Shown: piece after piece, positions 25,335 through 33,095 of the stretch | How positions within the stretch are numbered: the first letter of the stretch is position 1 | Layout of the letters: the number at the start of each line of letters is the position of its first letter | Source of the DNA: Collinsella sp. AF33-16 | GTDB lineage: Bacteria; Actinomycetota; Coriobacteriia; Coriobacteriales; Coriobacteriaceae | Length of the DNA: 64,000 nt | Assembly (NCBI RefSeq): GCF_003475325.1 | Contig: NZ_QRQC01000007.1 | Location: 1-64,000 of the forward strand | Reading direction: 5' to 3' | Made by a program: the position numbers and the translations under genes | The notes under the pieces: model-generated | What the model saw: only the letters and a program-made list of their open reading frames with translations | Told to the model about the DNA's origin: nothing | Databases searched by the model: none

Positions 25335-25363
25335 CACTCATTGGGGACAGACTTAAATGAGTG
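25335..25363. repeat. CACTCATT-GGGGACAG hairpin, copy 1
   Basis: CACTCATT (25335-25342) pairs with AAATGAGTG; the loop is GGGGACAGACTT. The same 29 bases occur at 37795-37823, at the break of a beta-lactamase-like pseudogene. Confidence 0.8.
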
Positions 25364-25373
25364 CTCGCAGAAT

Positions 25374-25397
25374 GAGAGTGGATAATCTCCCGTTTTT
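25374..25397. repeat. GAGAGTGGATAATCTCCCG half copy
   Basis: Matches one arm of the palindrome at 24050-24115, here without the other arm, and followed by TTTTT. Confidence 0.65.
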
Positions 25398-25408
25398 AAG
25401 TAGTCGTT

Positions 25409-25448
25409 GGGGACGTTCTTGTTTGACTGGTCGTTTAAGAACGTCCCC
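25409..25448. repeat. GGACGTTCTT palindrome, copy 2
   Basis: GGGGACGTTCTT and AAGAACGTCCCC enclose GTTTGACTGGTCGTTT; nearly the same as 379-413, including the trailing CCCCAATG. Confidence 0.8.
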
Positions 25449-25465
25449 AATGACTACCCTGTTGG

Positions 25466-25724
25466 CCTTTTCCAGGCCCTGTGGGCAAAAAATGGCAAAT
25501 ATGAGTACTGTTGCTATCGTAGTGTCATATTGCCGGCATAAGATAATAGACATAACAGAAAATATGTTCATTAACCTTAACACATATAAGCCCGCTATAG
25601 AACTATTTGAGTAATTTAGGGGCGCTTGCAAGCCGTGCGGGCAGCATATGGGGCTGTTTTGGCTGTTACTAAAAAGGTAACAGTACTCATATTTGCCATT
25701 TTTTGCCCACAGGGGCTGGAAAGG
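25466..25724. mobile_element. MITE-like element with 36-bp perfect terminal inverted repeats
   Basis: Positions 25477-25512 and 25679-25714 are exact reverse complements of 36 bases (beginning CCCTGTGGGCAAAAAATGGC), and the match continues weakly outward (CTTTTCCAG/CTGGAAAGG). The interior of about 165 bases is AT-rich and has no ORF. This is the form of a non-autonomous transposon or a long RNA hairpin. Clear target-site duplications were not found. The 558-base gap between DAHP synthase and the ABC operon is made up almost wholly of such repeats. Confidence 0.6.
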
Positions 25725-25836
25725 ACCGTCAATTCGGCTCCAGGGGATGCGGCCCAAGGGCCGCAGAACGAAAAATGGGGGCGCTGGTTGTCCTGCGCCC
25801 CCATTCTTTGGGTATTGCGGTTGTTTGCCGCCGGTT

Positions 25837-27693
25837 TTACGCCGCCTCGTCGAACTGCGAGTTGTACAGGTCGGCGTAGAAGCCGCCCTGGGCGAGCAGT
25901 TCGTCGTGTGTGCCCTTCTCGACGATGTCGCCGTCGCGAATCACCAAGATTACGTCGGCGTTGCGGATTGTGGACAGGCGGTGCGCGATGACAAAGCTCG
26001 TGCGGCCCTGCATCAGCGCATCCATGGCGCGCTGAATAAGCTCCTCGGTGCGGGTATCGACGTTGGAGGTCGCCTCGTCCAAAATCAGCGCCGGACGGTC
26101 GGCCAAAATGGCGCGGGCGATGGTCACGAGTTGGCGCTGGCCCTGTGAGAGGTTGGTGCCCTCCTCATTGATCATAAAGTCGTAACCGCCGGCGAGCGTA
26201 TGGATAAAGTGGTCGCAGCGTGCGGCGCGCGCGGCGGCCTCGACCTCGGCGTCAGTCGCATCGGGACGTCCGTAGCGGATGTTCTCGCGGATGGTGCCGT
26301 TAAACAGCCAGGTATCCTGCAGCACCATGGCAAACTCGCCGCGCAGTGCCGCGCGGTCCCAGTCGCGCACGTCGACGCCCTCGACGCGCAGCGAACCGCC
26401 GTCCACGTCGTAGAAGCGCTGCAGCAGTTTGATGAGCGTGGTCTTGCCGGCGCCGGTGGGGCCGACGATGGCGATGGTTTGGCCGGGCTGTGCCTCGCAG
26501 CTAAAGTCGTGGATGATGGTCCTGTCGGGCGTGTAGCCAAACTTGACATGGTCAAACTCCACGTGGCCGGGGCGCTTTTCGGGAATCTGCGCGTCGGCCT
26601 TCTGCTCCTCCTCGGGCGCGGCCAGGAACTCAAAGACGCGCTCGGTGGCAGCGGCCATCGACTGCATCGTGTTGCTCACGTTGCCCAGCTGCTGCACGGG
26701 CTGCGTAAAGTTTCGCACGTACTGAATGAAGCTCTGGATGTCGCCGGGCGTGGCGTTACCAGTCAGCGCGAGCTGCGCGCCCACCACGACGACGCCCACG
26801 TAGCCCATGTTACCCACCAAGCTCATAAGCGGCATCATCAGGCCCGACAGGAACTGTGAGCGCCAGCCGCTAATAAAGAGGCGGTCGTTCTCCCTGTCGA
26901 ACTCCTCGATTGAGGCCTCGGCGCGATCGAACACCTGGATGACGTTCTGGCCGGCAAAGTCCTCCTCGATAATACCGTTGACGGTGCCCAGGACCTGCTG
27001 CTGCTCGCGGAAGTACGGCTGCGAGAAGTGAATCATTACGGTCAGGATAATCGCGGCGGCCGGCAGCGTGAGCACGGTGACGCCGGTAAGCGGCAGGCTT
27101 ATCGACAGCATCATGACGAGCACGCCGATAATCTGCGTGACGGACGTAATAAGCTGCGTCACGCTCTGGTTGAGTGACTGGCCGAGCGTATCGACGTCGT
27201 TGGTGATGCGGCTGAGCACGTCGCCCTTGCTGTGGCCGTTGAAGTAGCTCATCGGCACGACGGCGATCTTGGCGGCGATTTCCTTGCGCATGCGGTAGCA
27301 GATCTTTTGCGTGACGCCGGTCATGAGCCAGCCCTGAATCAGACTGCAGGCAGAGCTCGCCAGGTACAGGCAGAGCAAAAAGCCGAGCGTCTTGGCGATC
27401 CAGGTAAAGTCGACATCGCCGGTACCGTTGACCTTGGCAACCAGGCCCTCAAACAGTTTGGTCGTAACCTGGCCGAGCACCTTTGGTCCCACAATGTTAA
27501 AGATGACCGAGCACACGGCAAAGGCGACGGCGGTAAACACGGCAATCTTGTGCTGGCCGATATAGCCGAGCAGCTGCCTCATGGTGCCCTTAAAGTCCTT
27601 GGCCTTTTCGCCGCGACGCATGCCGCCCATGCGGCCCATGGGACCGCGCTGGCGGGTGGGCTTGGGAATCTGAGTCTTGGTCTCGTCTGCCAT
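25837..27693 (-). CDS. ABC exporter half-transporter B (MsbA/LmrCD-like)
   Basis: A 618-residue fused permease-ATPase. Six helices span residues about 45-340 and the nucleotide-binding domain follows: Walker A GPTGAGKTT near 415, signature LSQGQRQL near 515, Walker B LILDEATSNVD near 535. It is the second gene of marR-ABC-ABC; its ATG overlaps the stop of the upstream ABC gene as TAATG. The two half-transporters very likely form a heterodimeric multidrug or lipid exporter. The basic, Gly-rich N-terminus (RQRGPMGRMGGMRRGEKAKD) is typical of this pair in low- and high-GC Gram-positives. Confidence 0.92.
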   Translation of the reverse strand: MADETKTQIPKPTRQRGPMGRMGGMRRGEKAKDFKGTMRQLLGYIGQHKIAVFTAVAFAVCSVIFNIVGPKVLGQVTTKLFEGLVAKVNGTGDVDFTWIAKTLGFLLCLYLASSACSLIQGWLMTGVTQKICYRMRKEIAAKIAVVPMSYFNGHSKGDVLSRITNDVDTLGQSLNQSVTQLITSVTQIIGVLVMMLSISLPLTGVTVLTLPAAAIILTVMIHFSQPYFREQQQVLGTVNGIIEEDFAGQNVIQVFDRAEASIEEFDRENDRLFISGWRSQFLSGLMMPLMSLVGNMGYVGVVVVGAQLALTGNATPGDIQSFIQYVRNFTQPVQQLGNVSNTMQSMAAATERVFEFLAAPEEEQKADAQIPEKRPGHVEFDHVKFGYTPDRTIIHDFSCEAQPGQTIAIVGPTGAGKTTLIKLLQRFYDVDGGSLRVEGVDVRDWDRAALRGEFAMVLQDTWLFNGTIRENIRYGRPDATDAEVEAAARAARCDHFIHTLAGGYDFMINEEGTNLSQGQRQLVTIARAILADRPALILDEATSNVDTRTEELIQRAMDALMQGRTSFVIAHRLSTIRNADVILVIRDGDIVEKGTHDELLAQGGFYADLYNSQFDEAA

Positions 27694-30059
27694 TAGCGCT
27701 CGCCTCCTTCCATGACGGCTGCAATTTCTTCTTGGGTAAGCCCCAGCTCCTCGGCGGAAAGCTGCGACTGTGCGATTTCCAGGTACGCCGGGCAGCTGTG
27801 CAGCAGCTCCTCGTGCGTACCGGTGCCTACCACGTGGCCGTCGTCGAGCACGATGATCTGGTCGGCGTGCATGATGGTCGCGATGCGCTGGGCCACGACC
27901 ACGAGTGCCGCGTCAGTGACGTTTTTGGCCAGCTCCTCGCGTAGGCGCGCGTCGGTCTTGTAGTCGAGGGCGCTAAACGAGTCATCGAACACCACAACCT
28001 CGGGCTTTTTGGCCAACGCGCGGGCGATGGCCAGGCGCTGGCGCTGGCCGCCCGAGACATTGGAGCCGCCCTGACTGATGGGGGAGTCGTAGCCGCCCTC
28101 GCGCTCGGCGATAAAGTCCTCCGCCTGGGCGATGCACGCGGCCTCGTGCATGTCCTCGTCGCTCACCATGTCGCCGGCAAACTTAAGGTTGCTCTCGACG
28201 GTGCCCGAGAACAGGCGTCCCTGCTGCGGGATATAGCCAATGCGGCGGCGCAGCTCGGAAAGGGTCATATCGCGCACGTCGATGCCGTCGAGCGAAATGC
28301 TGCCGCCCGTGACGTCGTACAGGCGCGGAATCAACTGCACAAGCGTGGACTTGCCCGAGCCCGTGGAGCCAATGATGCCGAGCATCTGACCGGCATGCGT
28401 GGTGAAGTTCACGCCGCTAATGACGTCGGCGCGGGCATCGGGATACTGGAAGCTCACGTCGCGGAAGGTGAGCTCACCGCGCGGCGCGCTGGCCGCGGGC
28501 ACCTTGGGCGAGGCAGGGTCGTTGATGCTCGTGGGGCAAGTGATGACCTCTTCCACGCGCTCGGCTGCGACCTCGGCACGGGGCAGGATGACCGAAACCA
28601 TGGTGAGGATCATGAACGCCATGACGATCTGCATGGTGTAGGAGATAAACGCCATCATGTTGCCGACCTGCATCACGCCGTCGGACACGCCTTGCGCGCC
28701 AAACCAGACGATAAGCACGGTGATGCAGTTCATGACGAGCATCATGAGCGGCATCATAAAGCTCATGGCTCGGTTGGTGTAGAGCTGCGTGGTCATCAGG
28801 TCGAGCGAAGCCTTGTCAAAACGCTCGAGCTCATGCTCCTCGCGGTTGAACGAGCGGATAGGCATAAGGCCGTCGAGCAGCTCGCGGGCGGTAAGGTTCA
28901 CACGGTCCACAAAGCTCTGCATCTTTTTGAACTTGGGCATGGTGAGGCCCATGAGCACGCCGACGACGGCCGAGACAGCGATGATGGCCACGGCGATGGT
29001 CCACTCCAGGCCGGTGTGGTTGGCCAGGACGCGCATGACGGCGACGATGCCCATGACGGGGGCCATCAGGCACATGCGGATAAACAGGGTTGCGGCCATC
29101 TGAATCTGCTGAATGTCGTTGGTGCAGCGGGTGATGAGCGAGGCCTGGCTAAACTTGCCCACCTCGGCCGGCGAGAAGTGCATAACCTTGTTGAAGGTCT
29201 CGCGGCGCAGGTCGCGTGCGATGGAACAGGCGGTGCGTGAGGCCACGGCGCCGGTCAGGATGGTGGCGACGAGCGACACCAGGCACAGACCAAACATCGT
29301 GGTCGCCATGCGGCCCAAGTAGGCGTTCTGCACGTCGGCGGGGTCGATACCCTGCGCCTTGTACTCGTCCTGTACATAGCTCACGGCGCGTTGGGTCACG
29401 ATGGAGCCCGACATGGAGCCCATCTTGTCCGCCATGTCGTTGGCGCCCTCGACGAGCTTGCCCTGATCGATCAGGCCGCCTTCAACGCCCAGACGCAGGC
29501 TCTTCATGGTGATCTTGCCGCCGTCGGCATCAATCTGCTTTTGCATGCTCTGCGCCGCTGCGGCCCTCTGCTGCATATCGGCGAGTTGCTCGGGCGTCAT
29601 CGCTGCCATCTGCTCGGGGGTGGGCATGGCCTGGGCGGCGCTGTTGTCCTTCTCGCCGGACGTGCCCATCATGTCGCCCATGGAGCCGGCGTCGATGCCC
29701 TGGTTGAGCGAAAGGACGACGGTCTCGGGCAGGCTCATGATATCGGCAATCTTGCCGCCGTCGGCGCGCTTCTCCTCGGTGCCCTCGTACGTTCGAATGC
29801 CGTTGCTGTCCGCCTTGCTAAACACGGCCTCCACCGCTTTGGCGTCCTTGGCGCTCATAAAGAGCTTGAGGTCATCGAGCGACTCGGCACGAATGGTATC
29901 GGGTACGGGTGAGGCGATGCCGCCTTGCTGCACGCCCACGTCGACGATGTCGCTCATATAGGTAGGCAGTGCCAGATCGGCGTTACAGCTGATTACGATA
30001 AGTACGATAGCTGCGAACAGTGATGGGACATGCTTTTTAAAGAGCTTGAGAATCCTCAC
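27693..30059 (-). CDS. ABC exporter half-transporter A with long outer loop
   Basis: A 788-residue fused permease-ATPase, about 180 longer than its partner. After the first helix (SLFAAIVLIVISCNADLALP) an insert of about 170 residues (about 60-235), rich in Met, Ala and Gln (PEQMAAMTPEQLADMQQRAA), should lie outside the membrane before helix 2. The ATPase domain has Walker A GSTGSGKSTL, signature VSGGQRQRLAIARAL and Walker B VVVFDDSFSALD; the acidic residue after Walker B is Asp rather than Glu (FDDSFSALD), the usual sign of a degenerate catalytic site in heterodimers. GTG 30059 overlaps the MarR stop. Confidence 0.92.
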   Translation of the reverse strand: MRILKLFKKHVPSLFAAIVLIVISCNADLALPTYMSDIVDVGVQQGGIASPVPDTIRAESLDDLKLFMSAKDAKAVEAVFSKADSNGIRTYEGTEEKRADGGKIADIMSLPETVVLSLNQGIDAGSMGDMMGTSGEKDNSAAQAMPTPEQMAAMTPEQLADMQQRAAAAQSMQKQIDADGGKITMKSLRLGVEGGLIDQGKLVEGANDMADKMGSMSGSIVTQRAVSYVQDEYKAQGIDPADVQNAYLGRMATTMFGLCLVSLVATILTGAVASRTACSIARDLRRETFNKVMHFSPAEVGKFSQASLITRCTNDIQQIQMAATLFIRMCLMAPVMGIVAVMRVLANHTGLEWTIAVAIIAVSAVVGVLMGLTMPKFKKMQSFVDRVNLTARELLDGLMPIRSFNREEHELERFDKASLDLMTTQLYTNRAMSFMMPLMMLVMNCITVLIVWFGAQGVSDGVMQVGNMMAFISYTMQIVMAFMILTMVSVILPRAEVAAERVEEVITCPTSINDPASPKVPAASAPRGELTFRDVSFQYPDARADVISGVNFTTHAGQMLGIIGSTGSGKSTLVQLIPRLYDVTGGSISLDGIDVRDMTLSELRRRIGYIPQQGRLFSGTVESNLKFAGDMVSDEDMHEAACIAQAEDFIAEREGGYDSPISQGGSNVSGGQRQRLAIARALAKKPEVVVFDDSFSALDYKTDARLREELAKNVTDAALVVVAQRIATIMHADQIIVLDDGHVVGTGTHEELLHSCPAYLEIAQSQLSAEELGLTQEEIAAVMEGGER

Positions 30060-30505
30060 TTGGCATTTCTCCTTTCTTGATTGCAGTCGATAATTTCGTT
30101 GAGACGCCTTAGAAGGCGCACCATCTCTTGGGTATCTGTTTCGCCGAGCTGCTCGAGGAAGGCCGCGGTGCGCTCCTCGAATTCCCGACGTTTGATTTCG
30201 AGATTCTGGAATCCCTTGTCGGTCATCGTGACGTGTACACGACGACGGTCGGTCTTTGAGTGCTCGCGCTCGACCCAGCCCTTGGCTTCGAGAGTGCGTA
30301 AGGTATTGGCGATGCGGGCACTCGAGACCCAGGCGCGATTTGCGAGTTCGCTCGGCGTGAGCGAACCGCCAGCGAGCATGAGGGCGCGCATGACAGCCAT
30401 CTCGCCGCCGAGAGCTTTGTCCGCAGAGCGTGAAATGCGATGATGCATGCTGCCAAACTCAGTTAAGAGCTGACGTCCAAGCTCATGGAAATCGGTATCT
30501 TCCAC
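30056..30505 (-). CDS. MarR-family transcriptional regulator
   Basis: A 149-residue winged-helix repressor; the recognition region is LTPSELANRAWVSSARIANT followed by LEAKGWVEREHSKTDRRRVH, the standard MarR wing. It is first in an operon with the two ABC genes, overlapping the first by four bases, so it probably represses a multidrug exporter and is released by its substrates. Start GTG 30505 lies inside a 9-bp inverted repeat (30503-30539), so binding there would block both transcription and its own translation start. Confidence 0.92.
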   Translation of the reverse strand: MEDTDFHELGRQLLTEFGSMHHRISRSADKALGGEMAVMRALMLAGGSLTPSELANRAWVSSARIANTLRTLEAKGWVEREHSKTDRRRVHVTMTDKGFQNLEIKRREFEERTAAFLEQLGETDTQEMVRLLRRLNEIIDCNQERRNAK

Positions 30506-30539
30506 CGAAAACCCCTAACACTAGAAACTATTTTCGGTG
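30503..30539. promoter_or_regulatory. Inverted repeat at the marR start, candidate operator
   Basis: CACCGAAAA (30503-30511) and TTTTCGGTG (30531-30539) are exact complements 19 bases apart; the left arm contains the GTG start codon of the MarR gene. The remaining gap to the SDR gene (to 30754) shows no other feature. Confidence 0.6.
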
Positions 30540-30754
30540 AAAGATGATACCCGCATATTCGGGCCTCATGCAGTGGGCAATATAAAGAGCGCATAAAGAG
30601 TTAAAAAATTCAATTGCTGAAGCGTTTCAAAGAACTACTATGCCCGCGGTTAGGCGAGGGGTTGTCACCACCATGACGACTGGGACTCATTTATCGCCAC
30701 GTGCGATGCTCCAACTTCCCGCAAGGAGACACCTGAATCAAGGGGGTTGGAGTC

Positions 30755-31504
30755 ATGGCATTTGACTTCACGGGCAAAACCGCGATCGTTACCGGCGGCA
30801 CTCAGGGCATTGGCCTCGAGATCGCCAAGGGCATCGTCGCGGGCGGCGGACACGTCGCGCTCATCGCAAGGAACGCTGCCAAGGGCGAGGCCGCTGTGGT
30901 CGAGCTTGGCGAGGGCAACAAGTTCTATCAGCTCGATGTCGCCGATGCACCCAAGGCACGCGAGACCGTCGAGCAGATTTTTACGGACCTGCCGCAAACC
31001 AACATCCTGATCAACTGTGCTGGCGTCATCAGCACCAAGAAGTTCGACGAGATCGATGACACCGAGTGGCGTCGTACCATCGACATCAACCTCAACGGTA
31101 CCTTCACTATGATGAATGCTGTGTACCCGCACTTTAAGGCGGCCCATGCCGGCACTATCGTCAACGTGAGTTCCGTTGCGGGCAAGATCGGTGGCGGCCT
31201 GCTCGGCACCGCGGCTTACGCGAGCTCCAAGGCCGGTGTTAACGGTCTAACCAAGGCAGTCGCCAAGGAAGGCGGCAAGTTTGGCGTCCGCTGCAACGCC
31301 GTGTGCCCGTCGCTCACCCTTACCGATATGACCTCGATTCTCTCTGACGAGAACTCTCAGCGCATCATCAACGGTATTCCTCTGGGCCGCGCCGCCCAGG
31401 CCAGCGAGCCTGCGCAGATGGTGCTGTTCTTCGCTTCCGACCTCGCCAGCTTCGTGAACGGCGAGATCGGCGACTGCGACGGCGGCATCGTCCTGGACGG
31501 GTAA
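30755..31504 (+). CDS. Short-chain dehydrogenase/reductase (KduD/FabG-like)
   Basis: A 249-residue NAD(P)-dependent oxidoreductase with the Rossmann motif GGTQGIG near 13-19, NCAG near 87, catalytic Ser in NVSSVAG and YASSK near 152-156. The family is broad. The next gene is a 2-keto-3-deoxygluconate-type permease, so a role in uronate or ketodeoxy-sugar metabolism (KduD-like) is plausible, but the gene has its own terminator before that permease. It could equally be a 3-oxoacyl-ACP reductase; no fatty-acid genes are near. ATG 30755 is preceded by AGGGGGTTGGAGTC. Confidence 0.87.
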   Translation: MAFDFTGKTAIVTGGTQGIGLEIAKGIVAGGGHVALIARNAAKGEAAVVELGEGNKFYQLDVADAPKARETVEQIFTDLPQTNILINCAGVISTKKFDEIDDTEWRRTIDINLNGTFTMMNAVYPHFKAAHAGTIVNVSSVAGKIGGGLLGTAAYASSKAGVNGLTKAVAKEGGKFGVRCNAVCPSLTLTDMTSILSDENSQRIINGIPLGRAAQASEPAQMVLFFASDLASFVNGEIGDCDGGIVLDG

Positions 31505-31523
31505 TACCCCACGACGATTATTC

Positions 31524-31564
31524 GGCGACGGTTCCTGCGACTCGGGACCGTCGCCTTCTTTCTG
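31524..31564 (+). terminator. Terminator after the SDR gene
   Basis: GGCGACGGT (31524-31532) and ACCGTCGCC (31547-31555) pair, followed by TTCTTTCTG. Confidence 0.75.
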
Positions 31565-31612
31565 ACATAGGCGCGTGCGGCTACGATTCGCATGCATCCA
31601 AAGGAGATATAT

Positions 31613-32626
31613 ATGAGTGAATCGACTGCGGTGGAGGCGCCGGCGGCAAAGGAGCCGTTCTTTAAGATGTCCTCCATCCCGGGTGCCAATATTTTGGTGC
31701 CGCTTTTGTTGGGCTGCCTGCTCAACACGCTGTTCCCCGACCTGTTCAAAACGCTCGGCAGCTTTACGCTCGGCATGACCCAGCAGGGCGCAGGCCCGCT
31801 TGTTGGCGCTTTTTTGCTCATCGTCGGTACGACGATTTCGTTTAAGAGCGCTCCTGCCGCCGCTGCCCGCGGCGCCATCATCATCGCCGTCAAGCAGATC
31901 GTGGTCGTTGCCGTGTCGCTGCTCATCCTTTATGTATTCAACGACAACCTGTTTGGCATCTCTGCCATGGTGATGCTGGCCGCTTGCACCGGCGCCAACA
32001 ACGCTATGTACGCTGGTCTGATGGGCACCATGGGCAATGAGGCCGAGCGTGGTGCCGTCGCAATCACCACGCTGGTTGTCGGCCCTCCGGTCACGATGAT
32101 CGTGCTCGGCGCTGCCGGTCAGGCTCCGATCGGTTGGTCGCTCGTGGGCGCCATCCTGCCGATCGTCGTCGGCATTATTCTGGGTAACCTCTTCCCGAGC
32201 TTTAAGAAGATGATGGCACCGGCACTTTCCGCCATCATCGTGCTCGTCTTCTTTGCCATGGGCTCGACCATGACCTTTGGCCAGCTTATCAACGGTGGTC
32301 TTCCCGGCATCCTGCTCGGCGTGATCTGCTCGGTAGTCTTTGCAATTCCCGTCATCGCGGTCGATAAGCTCACGGGCGGTACGGGTGTCGCAGGTGCGGC
32401 CATTTCGAGCTGCGCCGGAGCCAATGTGGCCACGCCTGCTGCCATGGCAAGCGTCAACGAGGCCATGTACGGCGGCGCGGTGCTCGCGACGGCTACGGCG
32501 CAGGTTGCAGCATGTGCTATCGTGACGGCCATTTTGACCCCGCTGGTCACCAGCTGGTGCTACAAGCATTTTGAGGGCCAGGGCCACAGCAAAGCAACGA
32601 CCGACAAGGCCGCCGCAGCCGCCTAA
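31613..32626 (+). CDS. 2-keto-3-deoxygluconate permease family transporter
   Basis: About 337 residues, roughly ten hydrophobic helices. It starts IPGANILVPLLLGCLLNTLF and contains ACTGANNAMYAGLMG and AAISSCAGANVATPAAMA, the repeated GAN motifs of the KdgT (2-keto-3-deoxygluconate:H+ symporter) family. ATG 31613 follows AAGGAGATATAT. The C-terminal tail is polar and cytoplasmic. With the upstream SDR it suggests use of pectin or uronate breakdown products, though no KDG kinase or aldolase is in the window. Confidence 0.88.
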   Translation: MSESTAVEAPAAKEPFFKMSSIPGANILVPLLLGCLLNTLFPDLFKTLGSFTLGMTQQGAGPLVGAFLLIVGTTISFKSAPAAAARGAIIIAVKQIVVVAVSLLILYVFNDNLFGISAMVMLAACTGANNAMYAGLMGTMGNEAERGAVAITTLVVGPPVTMIVLGAAGQAPIGWSLVGAILPIVVGIILGNLFPSFKKMMAPALSAIIVLVFFAMGSTMTFGQLINGGLPGILLGVICSVVFAIPVIAVDKLTGGTGVAGAAISSCAGANVATPAAMASVNEAMYGGAVLATATAQVAACAIVTAILTPLVTSWCYKHFEGQGHSKATTDKAAAAA

Positions 32627-32665
32627 TGCCAAACGGCAATCAAAGCTAAATAACTAGCCATGCCA

Positions 32666-32701
32666 CAGGGCGGCCCCGGGGGAAATCCCGTGGCCGCCCT
32701 G
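32666..32701 (+). terminator. Hairpin after the permease gene
   Basis: CAGGGCGGCC..CGGG pairs with CCCG..GGCCGCCCTG, followed by CAGTTTCTG. The T-tract is weak, so termination is likely but not certain. The rest of the 469-base gap to pflB (32702-33095) is AT-richer, holds the pflB promoter region and an imperfect ATAACAGCC/GGCTATGTTAT pair near 32876-32913, and has no gene. Confidence 0.55.
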
Positions 32702-33095
32702 CAGTTTCTGCGGGGTCTCTGGGGCACTTTACCCTGCTAAAACTGGCATAACAGCTAGAGTGAACGTCGTACAAAGGCAAGGAAATATACCAAACAAATC
32801 GGTGAACGGTAGTTGTTCGCGCTCGCATTTCCTGCGGATTTGTTAAAAACGCACTAATGGTATAAAAAAAGAAACATATAACAGCCCTGATGAAGGGGGT
32901 GGCTATGTTATCCTTCTCAAACGGGTGAAATCTTGGGTTTTGGGTTGTAGTTCCAAGGTGGACAAACGTTTTCCCTGCACCAACGTGTGGTGAAGAACGG
33001 AAGAAGCCGGTAGTGCAAGCCGAACATTCAAGAATTCAATAAGCAGCGGTGTGAGAGAGCGCCGCATTACACGTAACTAGGAGCGTGGTTACACA

